A stretch of DNA of 64,000 bases from Lysinibacillus odysseyi 34hs-1 = NBRC 100172 (GTDB lineage Bacteria; Bacillota; Bacilli; Bacillales_A; Planococcaceae): contig NZ_BCVX01000005.1 in NCBI RefSeq assembly GCF_001591965.1, forward strand, positions 234,355 to 298,354, in the 5' to 3' direction. The notes beneath the pieces were generated by a model, which was given only the letters and a program-made list of their open reading frames with translations, was not told the DNA's origin and did not search any database. Position 1 is the first letter of the stretch; each line of letters opens with the position of its first letter. A program made the position numbers and the translations under genes. Positions 19,513 through 28,157 of this stretch are shown piece after piece.

Positions 19513-19537
19513 CATTTTTGTTCGTATATGGTATACT
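19509..19537 (+). promoter_or_regulatory. Promoter of lexA
   Basis: TTTGCA (19509-19514) and TATACT (19532-19537) are spaced by 17 bases; LexA box 3 overlaps the -35 element. Confidence 0.65.
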
Positions 19538-19583
19538 TATTCTAATTTAAAAAGGAAAGACTCTGGCAGAGAGGTGAATAATT

Positions 19584-20204
19584 ATGACAAAGGTATCTAA
19601 ACGGCAAGAAGCAATTTTGGCATTTATCAAAGATGAAGTACGTTCTAAAGGCTATCCGCCTTCCGTTCGCGAAATCGGGGAAGCAGTAGGGCTTGCTTCA
19701 AGCTCCACAGTGCATGGGCACTTAGCACGTCTTGAAAGCAAAGGACTGATCCGCCGCGACCCAACAAAACCGCGCGCTATTGAGGTATTGGACCAGGAGA
19801 CAGTACTTGTTAATAAGCAGAGCGTTATCCACGTTCCGTTAATTGGTAAAGTAACGGCTGGTTCGCCGATTACGGCAATCGAAAACATAGAAGAATACTT
19901 CCCGCTGCCTAATACATACGGCACGAGCGAAGATCACATTTTTATGTTGGAGATTATGGGTGAATCTATGATTGAAGCTGGTATTTTAAACGGCGATTAT
20001 GTCATCGTAAAACAGCAGTCCTCAGCAAACAACGGCGATATCGTTGTAGCAATGACAGAAGACGACGAAGCAACTGTTAAACGCTTTTATAAGGAAAAAA
20101 CACACTTCCGCTTACAGCCTGAAAACTCTTCGATGGACCCGATTCTAGTGGACCAAGTGAAAATTTTAGGTAAAGTGGTAGGTTTATATCGTACGGTACA
20201 TTAA
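19584..20204 (+). CDS. lexA: SOS repressor LexA
   Basis: Represses DNA-damage genes and cleaves itself when stimulated by RecA filaments. The 206-residue protein has an N-terminal winged helix ('[20 protein letters not shown]', about residues 25-45), the scissile Ala-Gly in 'KVTAGSPI' (about 92), and the Ser-Lys catalytic pair: Ser in 'MGESMIEAG' (about 128) and Lys in 'EATVKRFY' (about 166). AGAGGTGA precedes the ATG. It is divergent from yneA across three LexA boxes. Confidence 0.97.
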   Translation: MTKVSKRQEAILAFIKDEVRSKGYPPSVREIGEAVGLASSSTVHGHLARLESKGLIRRDPTKPRAIEVLDQETVLVNKQSVIHVPLIGKVTAGSPITAIENIEEYFPLPNTYGTSEDHIFMLEIMGESMIEAGILNGDYVIVKQQSSANNGDIVVAMTEDDEATVKRFYKEKTHFRLQPENSSMDPILVDQVKILGKVVGLYRTVH

Positions 20205-20218
20205 TCTCCCGTGAACCA

Positions 20219-20257
20219 GAAAACAGCGCCCATCTCCAATAGATGAACGCTGTTTTT
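20219..20257 (+). terminator. Terminator of lexA
   Basis: AAACAGCG pairs with CGCTGTTT, with an inner CATCT/AGATG stem, followed by a T-run. The next 190 bases before the Rrf2 gene show nothing I can name. Confidence 0.85.
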
Positions 20258-20450
20258 GTATTATTTATACTTACGAATAGATGTCTCCAAAAATCTTGGT
20301 TCTCTGCATTCGGTTACCGTCTCTTCGGGATGGCTGCCCATGTATAGACACAAAGCAAAGCTTGGATAATCAACTGATCTTTGCTTCCTTCACCTTCCAC
20401 TGTTCTTCCTGTTTACCGGTACGTCCAACTAAAAGAATACTGTTTTCCCT

Positions 20451-20867
20451 TCAGTCTTTCTTTGTATCAAGTATATCTTGGATGGAATACTGATCCAATG
20501 ATGATTGAAATACTTGCTCAGCTTTAGAAATGATTTGGGAAATGGAATATTCCACCCCCGTCGATGGCACTACATAAAACGGCGTCACCGAATAGTCGCT
20601 CAAGGCGATATAAACATCCTTCACAGAGATGGCGTTCGCATTTTTCTGAAGGCGGTATCCCCCATACCTTCCTCCTATTGCTGAAACCATCCCGTTTTTC
20701 ACCAGACGCGCTACTATTTTTCTTATATATGTAGGGTCTTCTCCAAGGTTTTCCGCTATATGATGGCTTTTTACCAATTCTTCACTCACAGCAAGCATCG
20801 TAAGTGTCCGTAAAGCTACATGGAACCATTTTGGCCCCAGATCTCCTGATTGAATAAGCAATTGCAT
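20451..20867 (-). CDS. Rrf2 family transcriptional regulator (no cysteines)
   Basis: A 138-residue winged-helix regulator. 'LRTLTMLAVSEELVKSHHIA' and 'DPTYIRKIVARLVKNGMV' form the helix-turn-helix, and 'GRYGGYRL' is the family wing. The protein contains no cysteine, so it cannot carry the Fe-S cluster of IscR or NsrR; it resembles the YwnA/CymR type that respond through other ligands or partners. It is divergent from a lipase-type hydrolase gene across a long inverted repeat, which suggests it controls itself and that hydrolase. Confidence 0.9.
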   Translation of the reverse strand: MQLLIQSGDLGPKWFHVALRTLTMLAVSEELVKSHHIAENLGEDPTYIRKIVARLVKNGMVSAIGGRYGGYRLQKNANAISVKDVYIALSDYSVTPFYVVPSTGVEYSISQIISKAEQVFQSSLDQYSIQDILDTKKD

Positions 20868-20922
20868 ATAATTTTTACTCCAATTTTCAGAATATTAGTT
20901 TGACTTATTATAACATAGAATG

Positions 20923-20960
20923 GTATTTTAATTGTGAACAAATAAAAACAATTAAAATAC
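20923..20960. promoter_or_regulatory. 13-bp inverted repeat operator between Rrf2 and hydrolase genes
   Basis: GTATTTTAATTGT (20923-20935) and its exact complement ACAATTAAAATAC (20948-20960) are separated by 12 bases. An extended -10 for the Rrf2 gene (TGTTATAAT, minus strand, about 20907-20915) lies beside the left half, and a TAAAAT for the hydrolase gene lies inside the right half. This is a strong candidate operator for the adjacent Rrf2 protein. Confidence 0.7.
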
Positions 20961-21019
20961 TACGCTTCCGAGAAATTTGTTTACTTTTTTAACGAATAAA
21001 AAGTAAAGGGGAATTGTAA

Positions 21020-21985
21020 ATGAAGAGAAGAGTCCATCCGGAATTTTTAACTGCTTTAAATGCTTTTCAAGATTTTGATTTAACGCCTGAATATATGCCG
21101 GCTATCCGTCAAGGCCTAGAACAGGCATCCCCGCTGCCTGAGCTGTCTGCTGACGTTGAAATCTATGAGGAAATTATCGTTGGACCGGACCAAAATGATG
21201 TACGTCTCCGTATTTATAAACCATTAGATGCACAAGGAAACCTGCCCGGATTACTGTGGATACATGGGGGTGGCTATGTGCTCGGTACCGTTGAAGCAGA
21301 TGATCATCTTTGCGCTAAATTCGTCACACAGGCGGAGTGTATTGTCGTTTCTGTCGATTACCGGTTAGCACCTGAACATCCATACCCGGCTCCTATCGAA
21401 GATTGTTATAGTGCACTTTGCTGGATGGTAAATGAAGCGGAGCACCTGTCTATTGATAAAGAAAAAATCGGCGTGGCCGGCGCCAGTGCAGGCGGAGGGC
21501 TGACGGCAGCTTTAACACTGCTGGCAAGGGATCGTTCCTTCCCGAAGGTCCACTTCCAAATGCCGCTGTATCCAATGATTGATGACCGAAATAATTCCCC
21601 TTCATCCAACGAAATTAAAGAAGGATTTATATGGAATCAAAAAGCAAACGAGGCCGGCTGGAAAATGTATTTGGGTAATTTACATGGTACAGAGGAAATC
21701 CCGCCCTATGCTGCCCCTGCCCGAGCGACGGATTATTCAAATTTACCTTACACATATACATGCGTCGGGCAATTAGATCCGTTCCGGGATGAAACGATTG
21801 CCTATGTGTCCAAGCTGGCACAAGCTGGGGTAGATGTAGAGTTCCATCTTTATCCCGGCGCCTACCATGGCTTTGAAACATTAAATCCGCAATCTGCCAT
21901 TGCCCAGCAAGTAGTCTCTGAATATATAAATGCCGTAAAACGTGGATTCGCTTTACTGACAGAAACAAATTATGAATCCGTCTAA
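21020..21985 (+). CDS. Alpha/beta hydrolase, hormone-sensitive lipase family
   Basis: A 321-residue cytosolic carboxylesterase-like enzyme. It has the family IV oxyanion motif 'HGGGYVLG' (about residue 78), the nucleophile elbow 'GASAGGG' (about 155), the acid 'GQLDPFRDE' (about 252) and the His in 'YHGFE' (about 284), so the triad is complete. AGGGG lies nine bases before the ATG. The natural substrate, probably a short-chain or xenobiotic ester, is not shown. Likely under the divergent Rrf2 regulator. Confidence 0.93.
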   Translation: MKRRVHPEFLTALNAFQDFDLTPEYMPAIRQGLEQASPLPELSADVEIYEEIIVGPDQNDVRLRIYKPLDAQGNLPGLLWIHGGGYVLGTVEADDHLCAKFVTQAECIVVSVDYRLAPEHPYPAPIEDCYSALCWMVNEAEHLSIDKEKIGVAGASAGGGLTAALTLLARDRSFPKVHFQMPLYPMIDDRNNSPSSNEIKEGFIWNQKANEAGWKMYLGNLHGTEEIPPYAAPARATDYSNLPYTYTCVGQLDPFRDETIAYVSKLAQAGVDVEFHLYPGAYHGFETLNPQSAIAQQVVSEYINAVKRGFALLTETNYESV

Positions 21986-22030
21986 AAAGATCGGCTTTTT
22001 TTTGTAAATAAACGATTGGTTTGTACCCAT

Positions 22031-22087
22031 GAAAAAAGTGTAGAAATGCTGCTAACACAGCTTTTTCTACACTTTTCTTTTCTTTAT
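22031..22087 (-). terminator. Terminator of pilus operon copy A
   Basis: AAAAGTGTAGAAA (22034-22046) pairs perfectly with TTTCTACACTTTT (22074-22086), 13 bp, just after the pilD stop codon; six T follow leftward. Confidence 0.85.
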
Positions 22088-22099
22088 ACAAATGATTCC

Positions 22100-22852
22100 C
22101 TAAAACAGCTGCCAATACCACTCGATAAGCTCCGCCCCGTAGAAATAGGCAATAATTGCCCCGAGCGCAATCGATGGCCCAAACGGAATCGGTGTCTTTC
22201 TTCCCTGTCCGCGCACCTTTAGAATGACTATTCCCACAATCATACCGATAAGCGAAGCTAAGAAAAGCGTTAGAAACGTATTGACGTTGCCTAGGACAAG
22301 CCCGATGACAAAGAACAGCTTGATATCTCCTCCGCCCATTCCGCCTTTCGAAATAACGGCAATGAGCAGTAATATGCCAAATCCCACCACTGCTCCTAGC
22401 AGGCTATCCCACCACGGATCAAGCGGCGAAACAATCCGCGATATCATTAGAAGCGGCAGGAAAAACAGCAGGATTTTATTTGGAATCAGCATGTATGCCA
22501 TATCTGATACATTGATGATTACAAGCAGTGACATAAACAAAAGGGCCACAGCCAGCTCTGCTGTAAAACCAAATTTCAGGTAGCTTCCGACAAATAAAAC
22601 AGCGGTCGCAATTTCCGTTATACAGTAAATCGGCGATACCTTTGCCCCACACCCTCTGCACTTTCCGCCCTGCATTACATATGAAAGAACCGGGATTAAT
22701 TCTAAAGCTGTCAATCTGTGGTCACAGCTCGTACAGTGGGAAGGCGGGTTCACGATTGATTCTCCCTTTGGCACCCGCAGTCCGACAACATTATAAAACG
22801 ATCCGAGCACAAGGCCGAATAACGCAATAAAGATACTATAAACAATTTCCAT
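22100..22852 (-). CDS. pilD: Prepilin peptidase, copy A
   Basis: Membrane aspartyl protease that cuts prepilin leaders after Gly and N-methylates the new N-terminus. The 250-residue protein has the cytoplasmic zinc loop with two CxxC pairs ('CTSCDHRL', 'CRGCGAKV', residues about 40-75) and about seven helices after it. The two catalytic aspartates lie in 'VSDMAYMLIPN' (about 120) and 'GGGDIKLFF' (about 180). It closes the leftward operon and should process all four prepilin-like proteins of this locus. It differs from copy B at about 19 of 250 residues, and 100 bases are identical at DNA level. Confidence 0.95.
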   Translation of the reverse strand: MEIVYSIFIALFGLVLGSFYNVVGLRVPKGESIVNPPSHCTSCDHRLTALELIPVLSYVMQGGKCRGCGAKVSPIYCITEIATAVLFVGSYLKFGFTAELAVALLFMSLLVIINVSDMAYMLIPNKILLFFLPLLMISRIVSPLDPWWDSLLGAVVGFGILLLIAVISKGGMGGGDIKLFFVIGLVLGNVNTFLTLFLASLIGMIVGIVILKVRGQGRKTPIPFGPSIALGAIIAYFYGAELIEWYWQLF

Positions 22853-22863
22853 ATGATGTCCTC

Positions 22864-23643
22864 TTATTCAAAGTAGAATGTCGTCACCTGAATACTCGCT
22901 GAGACAACCTTATCTCCCTCTTCTGTCAGCGCATCTTCCTCACCCGGCAGCGAGTATTCGATTGTGTCAATATGCATAACCCGTTCCATCTGTTCGATTT
23001 CTTTCATAAACTGCTGCAGCTGCTCATCATCTGGTGATTCAATGTCTACTTGAAATGTAAGTAATTTTAAATTTGCAGGCAGTGCTTCAGCCGACATCGT
23101 CGATACAGGAACCGCCTCCTGCTCTGTCTCCCCGACAGCTGTTCCGCCCGTTTGATCACTTTCAGGTGTCCCCTTATCTTCAATGTTTTCATTTGTTTCA
23201 CTATTGTCTGTTGTCTCGTCACGCTCACTTTCCTCCATTGCCCCATCTGCCTGTTCATCCCCGGTTGGTGCATTCGGATCGAGAAGTCCCGATTCTGAAA
23301 CGAGATTATCATAATTATTAAAGGTAATAGTAAGTATACGTGAGCCTGAAACATATTCTGCCTCCTCAAGAGCAAGGAGGAGTTGATCGATTTCCCGATC
23401 GGCAGGAAGCTTTTGGCGTATTATAAGCCCACTGTCTACCTCATCATTTCTATTTTCCTTAATCAAAGCAATCTGATCTTTCATCGTTGCTGTTTCACTC
23501 GTTAAATGGTTTACAGCATTTTGTTTTTCTGTTGCTTCCTCCTGTTTTGGCAGAACGACATAGTAATACACTGCAAATAAAAGAGCCAGTATAAGAGCCG
23601 TTATGAGAAGGGGTCCCGAATTTTTGCCACCAGAAAGCTGCAT
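22864..23643 (-). CDS. pilO: PilO-like pilus alignment protein, copy A
   Basis: Inner-membrane assembly protein that pairs with PilN. The 259-residue protein has one N-terminal transmembrane helix (about 12-30), a coiled coil (about 30-70), a ferredoxin-like region, an acidic low-complexity linker (about 115-170, rich in Glu, Asp, Thr, Asn) and a second ferredoxin-like half with 'FQVDIESPDDEQLQQF'. The linker is longer than in copy B (259 against 237 residues in total), and most differences between the copies fall there. It overlaps the pilN stop by one base. Confidence 0.82.
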   Translation of the reverse strand: MQLSGGKNSGPLLITALILALLFAVYYYVVLPKQEEATEKQNAVNHLTSETATMKDQIALIKENRNDEVDSGLIIRQKLPADREIDQLLLALEEAEYVSGSRILTITFNNYDNLVSESGLLDPNAPTGDEQADGAMEESERDETTDNSETNENIEDKGTPESDQTGGTAVGETEQEAVPVSTMSAEALPANLKLLTFQVDIESPDDEQLQQFMKEIEQMERVMHIDTIEYSLPGEEDALTEEGDKVVSASIQVTTFYFE

Positions 23644-24233
23644 TACACTCCACCTCCTGTAGATACATATACCGGATCAATCAGTACCGTCATCTCTACT
23701 GTATAGCGTGGAAGTTCGTTAAATCTTTCCTCCATATCCTTCTCGTCCGTTGATTGTCCAATTTCAAAGTTCGCAATTTCGCCTACCTGTACATCGAGAA
23801 AGTAAGGGCTTTGCTCAAGGCGTTCGATAAAAGTGGAAATGGCATTCAATATTTCAAAATCAATCGTAAAATGAACAGCAGTTTGGTCAAATGAAAAACT
23901 GCGCAGGTATGTATTTTCCGGCAACAGTACTTGTGTTTCCCCGATAAGCGGTGTCACTGGGTATGATATTTGTTCAATAAATGTTAAAGACTCCTCAATT
24001 GACCCCTGTTCAGCGCCTTGCAGCTCTTCCAGCTCTTTTTGTACTGTATCATATTCTGCCTGAAGGGTTTGTTCTTGGTTCGTCAGATTGGTTACATTTG
24101 CTCTGGCAGAAAAATACATCCACGAGAGAAACGCAAGCAAAAGAAAGACTATAATACCAAGAATGATATACTGTATCCTCGATCGCTCTTCGTCTCGTCC
24201 TGTATTCGGCAGAAGATTTATATCTGGAATCAT
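23643..24233 (-). CDS. pilN: PilN-like pilus assembly protein, copy A
   Basis: A 196-residue bitopic membrane protein. The short cytoplasmic N-terminus 'MIPDINLLPN' is the PilN motif that docks into PilM; a transmembrane helix follows (about 24-45), then a coiled coil and a ferredoxin-like domain with 'SFDQTAVHFTIDFE'. With PilO it links the cytoplasmic motor to the pilus base. Starts and stops overlap with pilM and pilO, so the three are coupled. Confidence 0.86.
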   Translation of the reverse strand: MIPDINLLPNTGRDEERSRIQYIILGIIVFLLLAFLSWMYFSARANVTNLTNQEQTLQAEYDTVQKELEELQGAEQGSIEESLTFIEQISYPVTPLIGETQVLLPENTYLRSFSFDQTAVHFTIDFEILNAISTFIERLEQSPYFLDVQVGEIANFEIGQSTDEKDMEERFNELPRYTVEMTVLIDPVYVSTGGGV

Positions 24234-25225
24234 AGGTTATCCTCCTTGAGGGCAAGGCCGATTAATGAGGCATGCTTGGCCTTGAAGCCAGGATACTTTT
24301 TCCCGATGAGGAGATCGTTCACTTCAATAATCGTATTTTCAAAATTCTCCGCTAAAAATGCTGCAATACTGGAAAGCAGCGGGTTATCACCTAAAACAAT
24401 AATATCATCCACTGACTTCTCTCCCTTATGTAATGAAAACTTGAAGAAACTCATCATCCGGTCGAGCTCTAGAATTTGATCTGTTACCGTACTCTGATAA
24501 TGTTGCAGATCCCCTTCATAATGGAAAGAAACATCATAATCGTTCTCATTCTCCCTCGTGAACTGCCACTCTTCAAGATCCGTATCAATCGTTTGAAACC
24601 TTAGGAATTCCACATTTCCATATGAGTAGATACAGATGGATAAGGCATTGATCGACCAATCGGCAATGAGATATGTTCTGCTATTACTGAGTAGACCTAA
24701 AGAATCCAAAAGTCGCAGGTTGGCAAGTGCACGGATATCTGCCACCTTGGGCTTTAAGTGGTTGTCCGATAAAATATCCATGAATTTGCGTACTTCCTCT
24801 GATGGCGCTGCGAAAATGACTGCTTCTCCATCGTCTGAATCCCTATCCACCACATCTATAAGAGGATCTTCAAACGGAAGATGAATGGTATGGCCTACCT
24901 CCAGTTGAACATAGCCGAGCAGCTCCTTCTGATCGTTGAGGTCTTCCGGATGCTCAATAGCCTTTAGCAAAACGGACGTATCAGGCACGAAAAACCTTAC
25001 ATTCTGCCGCTTCGCATTCCAATCATCAATATGTGCCTTTACAATTTCAAACAGACCCATTTCGTCTATAATCATTCCTTCCTGTACGAGTCCTTCCGGC
25101 AATGGAATGTCAAAGCATTGCGCCTGTCCGAGATCCGCGCTTTTCGCTACAAGCGCACGGAGCACGTAGTCATGCAGCTCCAGACTGACATGGGCGTTCT
25201 TCTTACTACCGAATATACTGAACAT
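24230..25225 (-). CDS. pilM: PilM-like actin-fold pilus assembly protein, copy A
   Basis: Cytoplasmic actin-like ATP-binding protein that joins PilN to the motor. The 331-residue protein opens with 'HVSLELHDYVLRALV', includes the SHS2-type insert and 'LIADWSINALSICIYS' (phosphate-binding strand), and ends with 'IIVLGDNPLLSSI' and 'IGLALKEDNL', which match PilM/ComGF-independent Gram-positive homologues. It follows the pilin by 94 bases containing a strong hairpin. Confidence 0.88.
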   Translation of the reverse strand: MFSIFGSKKNAHVSLELHDYVLRALVAKSADLGQAQCFDIPLPEGLVQEGMIIDEMGLFEIVKAHIDDWNAKRQNVRFFVPDTSVLLKAIEHPEDLNDQKELLGYVQLEVGHTIHLPFEDPLIDVVDRDSDDGEAVIFAAPSEEVRKFMDILSDNHLKPKVADIRALANLRLLDSLGLLSNSRTYLIADWSINALSICIYSYGNVEFLRFQTIDTDLEEWQFTRENENDYDVSFHYEGDLQHYQSTVTDQILELDRMMSFFKFSLHKGEKSVDDIIVLGDNPLLSSIAAFLAENFENTIIEVNDLLIGKKYPGFKAKHASLIGLALKEDNL

Positions 25226-25269
25226 ACAAGGCCTCCCTATCTAGCTTTCTCTTATTGCGAGTTATCAGT

Positions 25270-25312
25270 CACTCAATGGAACACCTAACTATAGTTAGGT
25301 GTTCTGTGAGTG
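25270..25312 (-). other. Conserved hairpin after pilin gene, copy A
   Basis: AACACCTAAC-TATA-GTTAGGTGTT is a perfect 10-bp stem, extended by an outer CACTCA/TGAGTG stem. There is no U-run after it, so it is more likely an mRNA 3' stabiliser or processing site than a full terminator. Copy B has a hairpin of different sequence at the same place. Confidence 0.7.
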
Positions 25313-25319
25313 GATACCT

Positions 25320-25754
25320 CTAAGGTTGAGATCCTGAAATTGTATCACCTGGTTCCACATCTGCCTCATTAATGTCTTCAATGGTTGCACCCTTGAAAGT
25401 TATTGTTTCCCCGCTGGATAAAGTAGCTGTACCTGTTAGCTTATTCGGAGATTCGTTGGTTACTTTAACCTCAGTATCATCTTTAAAAGTCCCCCAATTA
25501 TCTACATAAGTTTTCAGGGCTTCTTTGTCAGCAGTTGTTTTTCCCGCCCCTTCATCCGTAAAGTACATATTGGCGGCATTTAAAATATTTACTGCGTCTG
25601 CCTTTGCTGCTTTCACACGGGAATTATCAATAATATTTCCTATCGCCGGGATGGCAATCGCCGCAATGATTGCCAGGATTACAATTACTGCCAAGAGTTC
25701 AATTAATGTTAACCCTTTTTCGTCTTTCATACGTTTCTTCATTTGCTGTAGCAT
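25320..25754 (-). CDS. Major type IV pilin, copy A
   Basis: A 144-residue prepilin with a 14-residue basic leader ending in Gly, then 'LTLIELLAVIVILAI', including Glu5 needed for methylation and assembly. After the hydrophobic helix comes a small soluble domain of about 95 residues without cysteine, rich in Thr, Asp and Asn. The short domain fits Gram-positive type IV pilins. It is placed before pilM with its own 5' element and 3' hairpin, which suggests it is made in excess over the assembly proteins. Confidence 0.93.
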   Translation of the reverse strand: MLQQMKKRMKDEKGLTLIELLAVIVILAIIAAIAIPAIGNIIDNSRVKAAKADAVNILNAANMYFTDEGAGKTTADKEALKTYVDNWGTFKDDTEVKVTNESPNKLTGTATLSSGETITFKGATIEDINEADVEPGDTISGSQP

Positions 25755-25797
25755 ATTTACTGCATCTCCTTTCTAATGGTAGTTATTTATTTTGTAC

Positions 25798-25835
25798 GGA
25801 CGCCAAGTTCTTTGATGCCTCCTTACAAAACGCCC
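25798..25835 (-). ncRNA. Conserved 5' leader RNA element of pilin, copy A
   Basis: Read leftward, GGGCGT and GCGTCC close a stem (with G-U pairs) around an invariant single-stranded core containing TAAGGAGG and a short inner UCAA/UUGG stem. The element lies 44-81 bases before the pilin ATG, ahead of the true ribosome site. Copy B has the same core with compensating stem changes (GGACGT/ACGTCC). The TAAGGAGG is a perfect Shine-Dalgarno sequence that is not at a gene start. Confidence 0.6.
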
Positions 25836-25894
25836 GATTGGCACCCCTTTACATTACAATCAGCATTCAAACAAACTAGACAGCATTGTGATTT

Positions 25895-27100
25895 TTACAT
25901 CTGTTCATAAAGACTGAACATCGGAAGCATAATGGCAGCAACGATAAAGCCTACGATGACGGCTAACAACAAAATCATCATCGGTTCAATGAGTGATTTC
26001 AGCGTATCCACCGCCCGATCGACTTCTTCTTCATAGAAGTCGGCAATTTTCTCGAGCATATAATCAAGAGACCCTGTCGATTCTCCGATCTGCGTCATGC
26101 TTGTAACTAATGGCGGGAACAGCCAGCTTTTTTGCAGCGGCTCGGTCAAGGTGCTCCCCTTTTCAAGGCTTTCTCTTGCTTCAATCATCACTTTACTGAT
26201 AATCGGGTTGCCGCTGACCCGCTCGGAAATCGTAATTGCCTGTAAAATCGGCACGGCACTGCTGAATAAGGAAGACAGCGTACGTGTCAGCCTGGAAATA
26301 GCCGTTTTCTGCAGCAATGGACCAAATATCGGCACACGGAGCAGAAAATAATGAACTAGATAATGAAATCGTTTATTATTCCTGTAAAGCGAATTGAAGC
26401 CTATTACCGCTCCAATGATAATCAGAAGCAGCAGCCACCAAAAGCGCAAAAGCCAATCACTGATTTTTACCGTAATGACAGTAATAAGCGGCAGTTCTGC
26501 CCCCATCTCATCAAACGTTTGGACAAAGGTCGGCACAATATAAATCAATAGAAAGAAGACGACACCAACTGTGATCAGCAGCAATACCGCCGGATAGGTC
26601 AGTGTGGACTGTACCTTCTTTTTAACCCGGAACTGCTTTTCAAATGTATTGGCAAGGCGTTCGAGCGTCTCGTCGATATTGCCGGTCGCCTCCCCGGAAC
26701 GCATCATATTAATAAATAAATCCGGAAACACTTTTGGGTGTTTGGCAATAGCCTGGGAGAAAGCAATCCCCTTTCTTACGTCTCCTTCCACCTCTTCAAG
26801 CGCCTTTTTCAGCGGCTTGCTTGTAGATTGGCGGGCAAGGATATTCGTTGCCTCTACAATCGAAATACCGGCACGAATAAGTGTCGCAAACTGGCGGCAG
26901 TAAATAACAAAATCCTGATTTTTGACAGGCCGCTCGATATTCAGGTCTTTATGCCATATATTTTTTGATGCTTCAACTTCGCGTGGATTGATTCCCTGTT
27001 CACGCAGCTGGTCAATCGCGACATTTCTGTTGGCAGCTTGAATAATCCCTTTCTTTAATGCACCACTTTTCGAGCGTCCCCTATATTTATAAACGGTCAT
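25895..27100 (-). CDS. pilC: Pilus platform protein PilC, copy A
   Basis: Polytopic membrane platform on which PilB and PilT act. The 401-residue protein has two GspF domains (about 65-190 and 268-392), each with the 'GEATGNIDETL' / 'GESTGSLDYML' signature, and three transmembrane helices (about 168-190, 215-235, 370-395). Its ATG overlaps the pilT stop by one base. It is closely similar to copy B over its whole length. Confidence 0.95.
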   Translation of the reverse strand: MTVYKYRGRSKSGALKKGIIQAANRNVAIDQLREQGINPREVEASKNIWHKDLNIERPVKNQDFVIYCRQFATLIRAGISIVEATNILARQSTSKPLKKALEEVEGDVRKGIAFSQAIAKHPKVFPDLFINMMRSGEATGNIDETLERLANTFEKQFRVKKKVQSTLTYPAVLLLITVGVVFFLLIYIVPTFVQTFDEMGAELPLITVITVKISDWLLRFWWLLLLIIIGAVIGFNSLYRNNKRFHYLVHYFLLRVPIFGPLLQKTAISRLTRTLSSLFSSAVPILQAITISERVSGNPIISKVMIEARESLEKGSTLTEPLQKSWLFPPLVTSMTQIGESTGSLDYMLEKIADFYEEEVDRAVDTLKSLIEPMMILLLAVIVGFIVAAIMLPMFSLYEQM

Positions 27101-28146
27101 TAGTATTCACCTACATTCAAATACGGCCGCGCTTCCTCAAGTGAAATCTGGCCCTCGGAAATTAATCGCTGGATGCTGGAATCAAGCGTATGCATGCCGA
27201 GCGCCCGGCTTGTCTGCATGACACTCGGAATTTGGTATACCTTTTCATTCCGAATGAGATTTGTCACTGCCGGCACGCCGACAAGTATTTCCGTCGCTGC
27301 GACCCGTCCGTTCCCGTCTTTTTTTGTAAAGAGACGCTGCGAGATAATTCCCTGCAGAACATTTGCCAGCTGAATTCGGATCTGCCCCTGCTGATGAGGC
27401 GGGAATACATCGATAATGCGGTCGATCGTTGTTGGTGCACTCGATGTATGAAGTGTTGCAAATACTAAATGCCCCGTTTCCGCCGCAGTAATTGCTGTTG
27501 AAATCGTCTCCAGATCCCGCATTTCTCCAACAAGAATAATATCAGGGTCCTGCCGGAGAGATGCCCGCAGGCCATTCGCAAAGCTTGCCGTATCTGTTCC
27601 CACTTCGCGCTGATTAATGATCGATTTCTTATGGTGATGTACATATTCGATCGGATCTTCGAGCGTAATAATATGCTTTGCTTTATTTTCATTAATATAG
27701 TTGATCATCGCTGCGAGTGTCGTTGATTTTCCGGAACCGGTCGGACCTGTCACTAAAATAAGCCCCTGCGGTTTCTCGGCCAGCTCATAAAGTATCTGTG
27801 GCATATTGAGTGACTCAATCGTCGGAATATTGCTCGATATAAGCCGGGCGGCAATCGCACCTGCATTCCGCTGATGGTAGGCATTTACACGGAAACGGCA
27901 GTAGCCCTCCAGTGTATAGTCAAAATCTGTCTCACCTTTCTCATCGAACTCTTCTATTTTCGGCTGCGGCAAAATGTCACGGACCATTTTATTTACCATA
28001 TCCGGGGTAACGGGTGTCTCGCCGTATTGCATAAGCCTTCCATTAACACGGTATACAGGCGGCACGCCGACCGTAACATGCAGATCGGATGCCTTTTGTT
28101 CATAGGCACGTAATAATAACTCTCTGATTTCCAGGCTGTTCGTCAT
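27100..28146 (-). CDS. pilT: Pilus retraction ATPase PilT, copy A
   Basis: Hexameric ATPase that depolymerises the pilus, giving twitching or DNA uptake force. The 348-residue protein has Walker A 'GPTGSGKSTT' (about 132), the Asp box 'IITLEDPIEYVH', Walker B 'ILVGEMRDLETI' and the His box 'GHLVFATLHTSS', then 'AVTNLIRNEK', the PilT-type C-terminal motif. No N-terminal loading domain is present, as expected for PilT and unlike PilB. About 27 differences from copy B over 346 aligned residues. Confidence 0.96.
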   Translation of the reverse strand: MTNSLEIRELLLRAYEQKASDLHVTVGVPPVYRVNGRLMQYGETPVTPDMVNKMVRDILPQPKIEEFDEKGETDFDYTLEGYCRFRVNAYHQRNAGAIAARLISSNIPTIESLNMPQILYELAEKPQGLILVTGPTGSGKSTTLAAMINYINENKAKHIITLEDPIEYVHHHKKSIINQREVGTDTASFANGLRASLRQDPDIILVGEMRDLETISTAITAAETGHLVFATLHTSSAPTTIDRIIDVFPPHQQGQIRIQLANVLQGIISQRLFTKKDGNGRVAATEILVGVPAVTNLIRNEKVYQIPSVMQTSRALGMHTLDSSIQRLISEGQISLEEARPYLNVGEY

Positions 28147-28157
28147 TTCATCACTTC

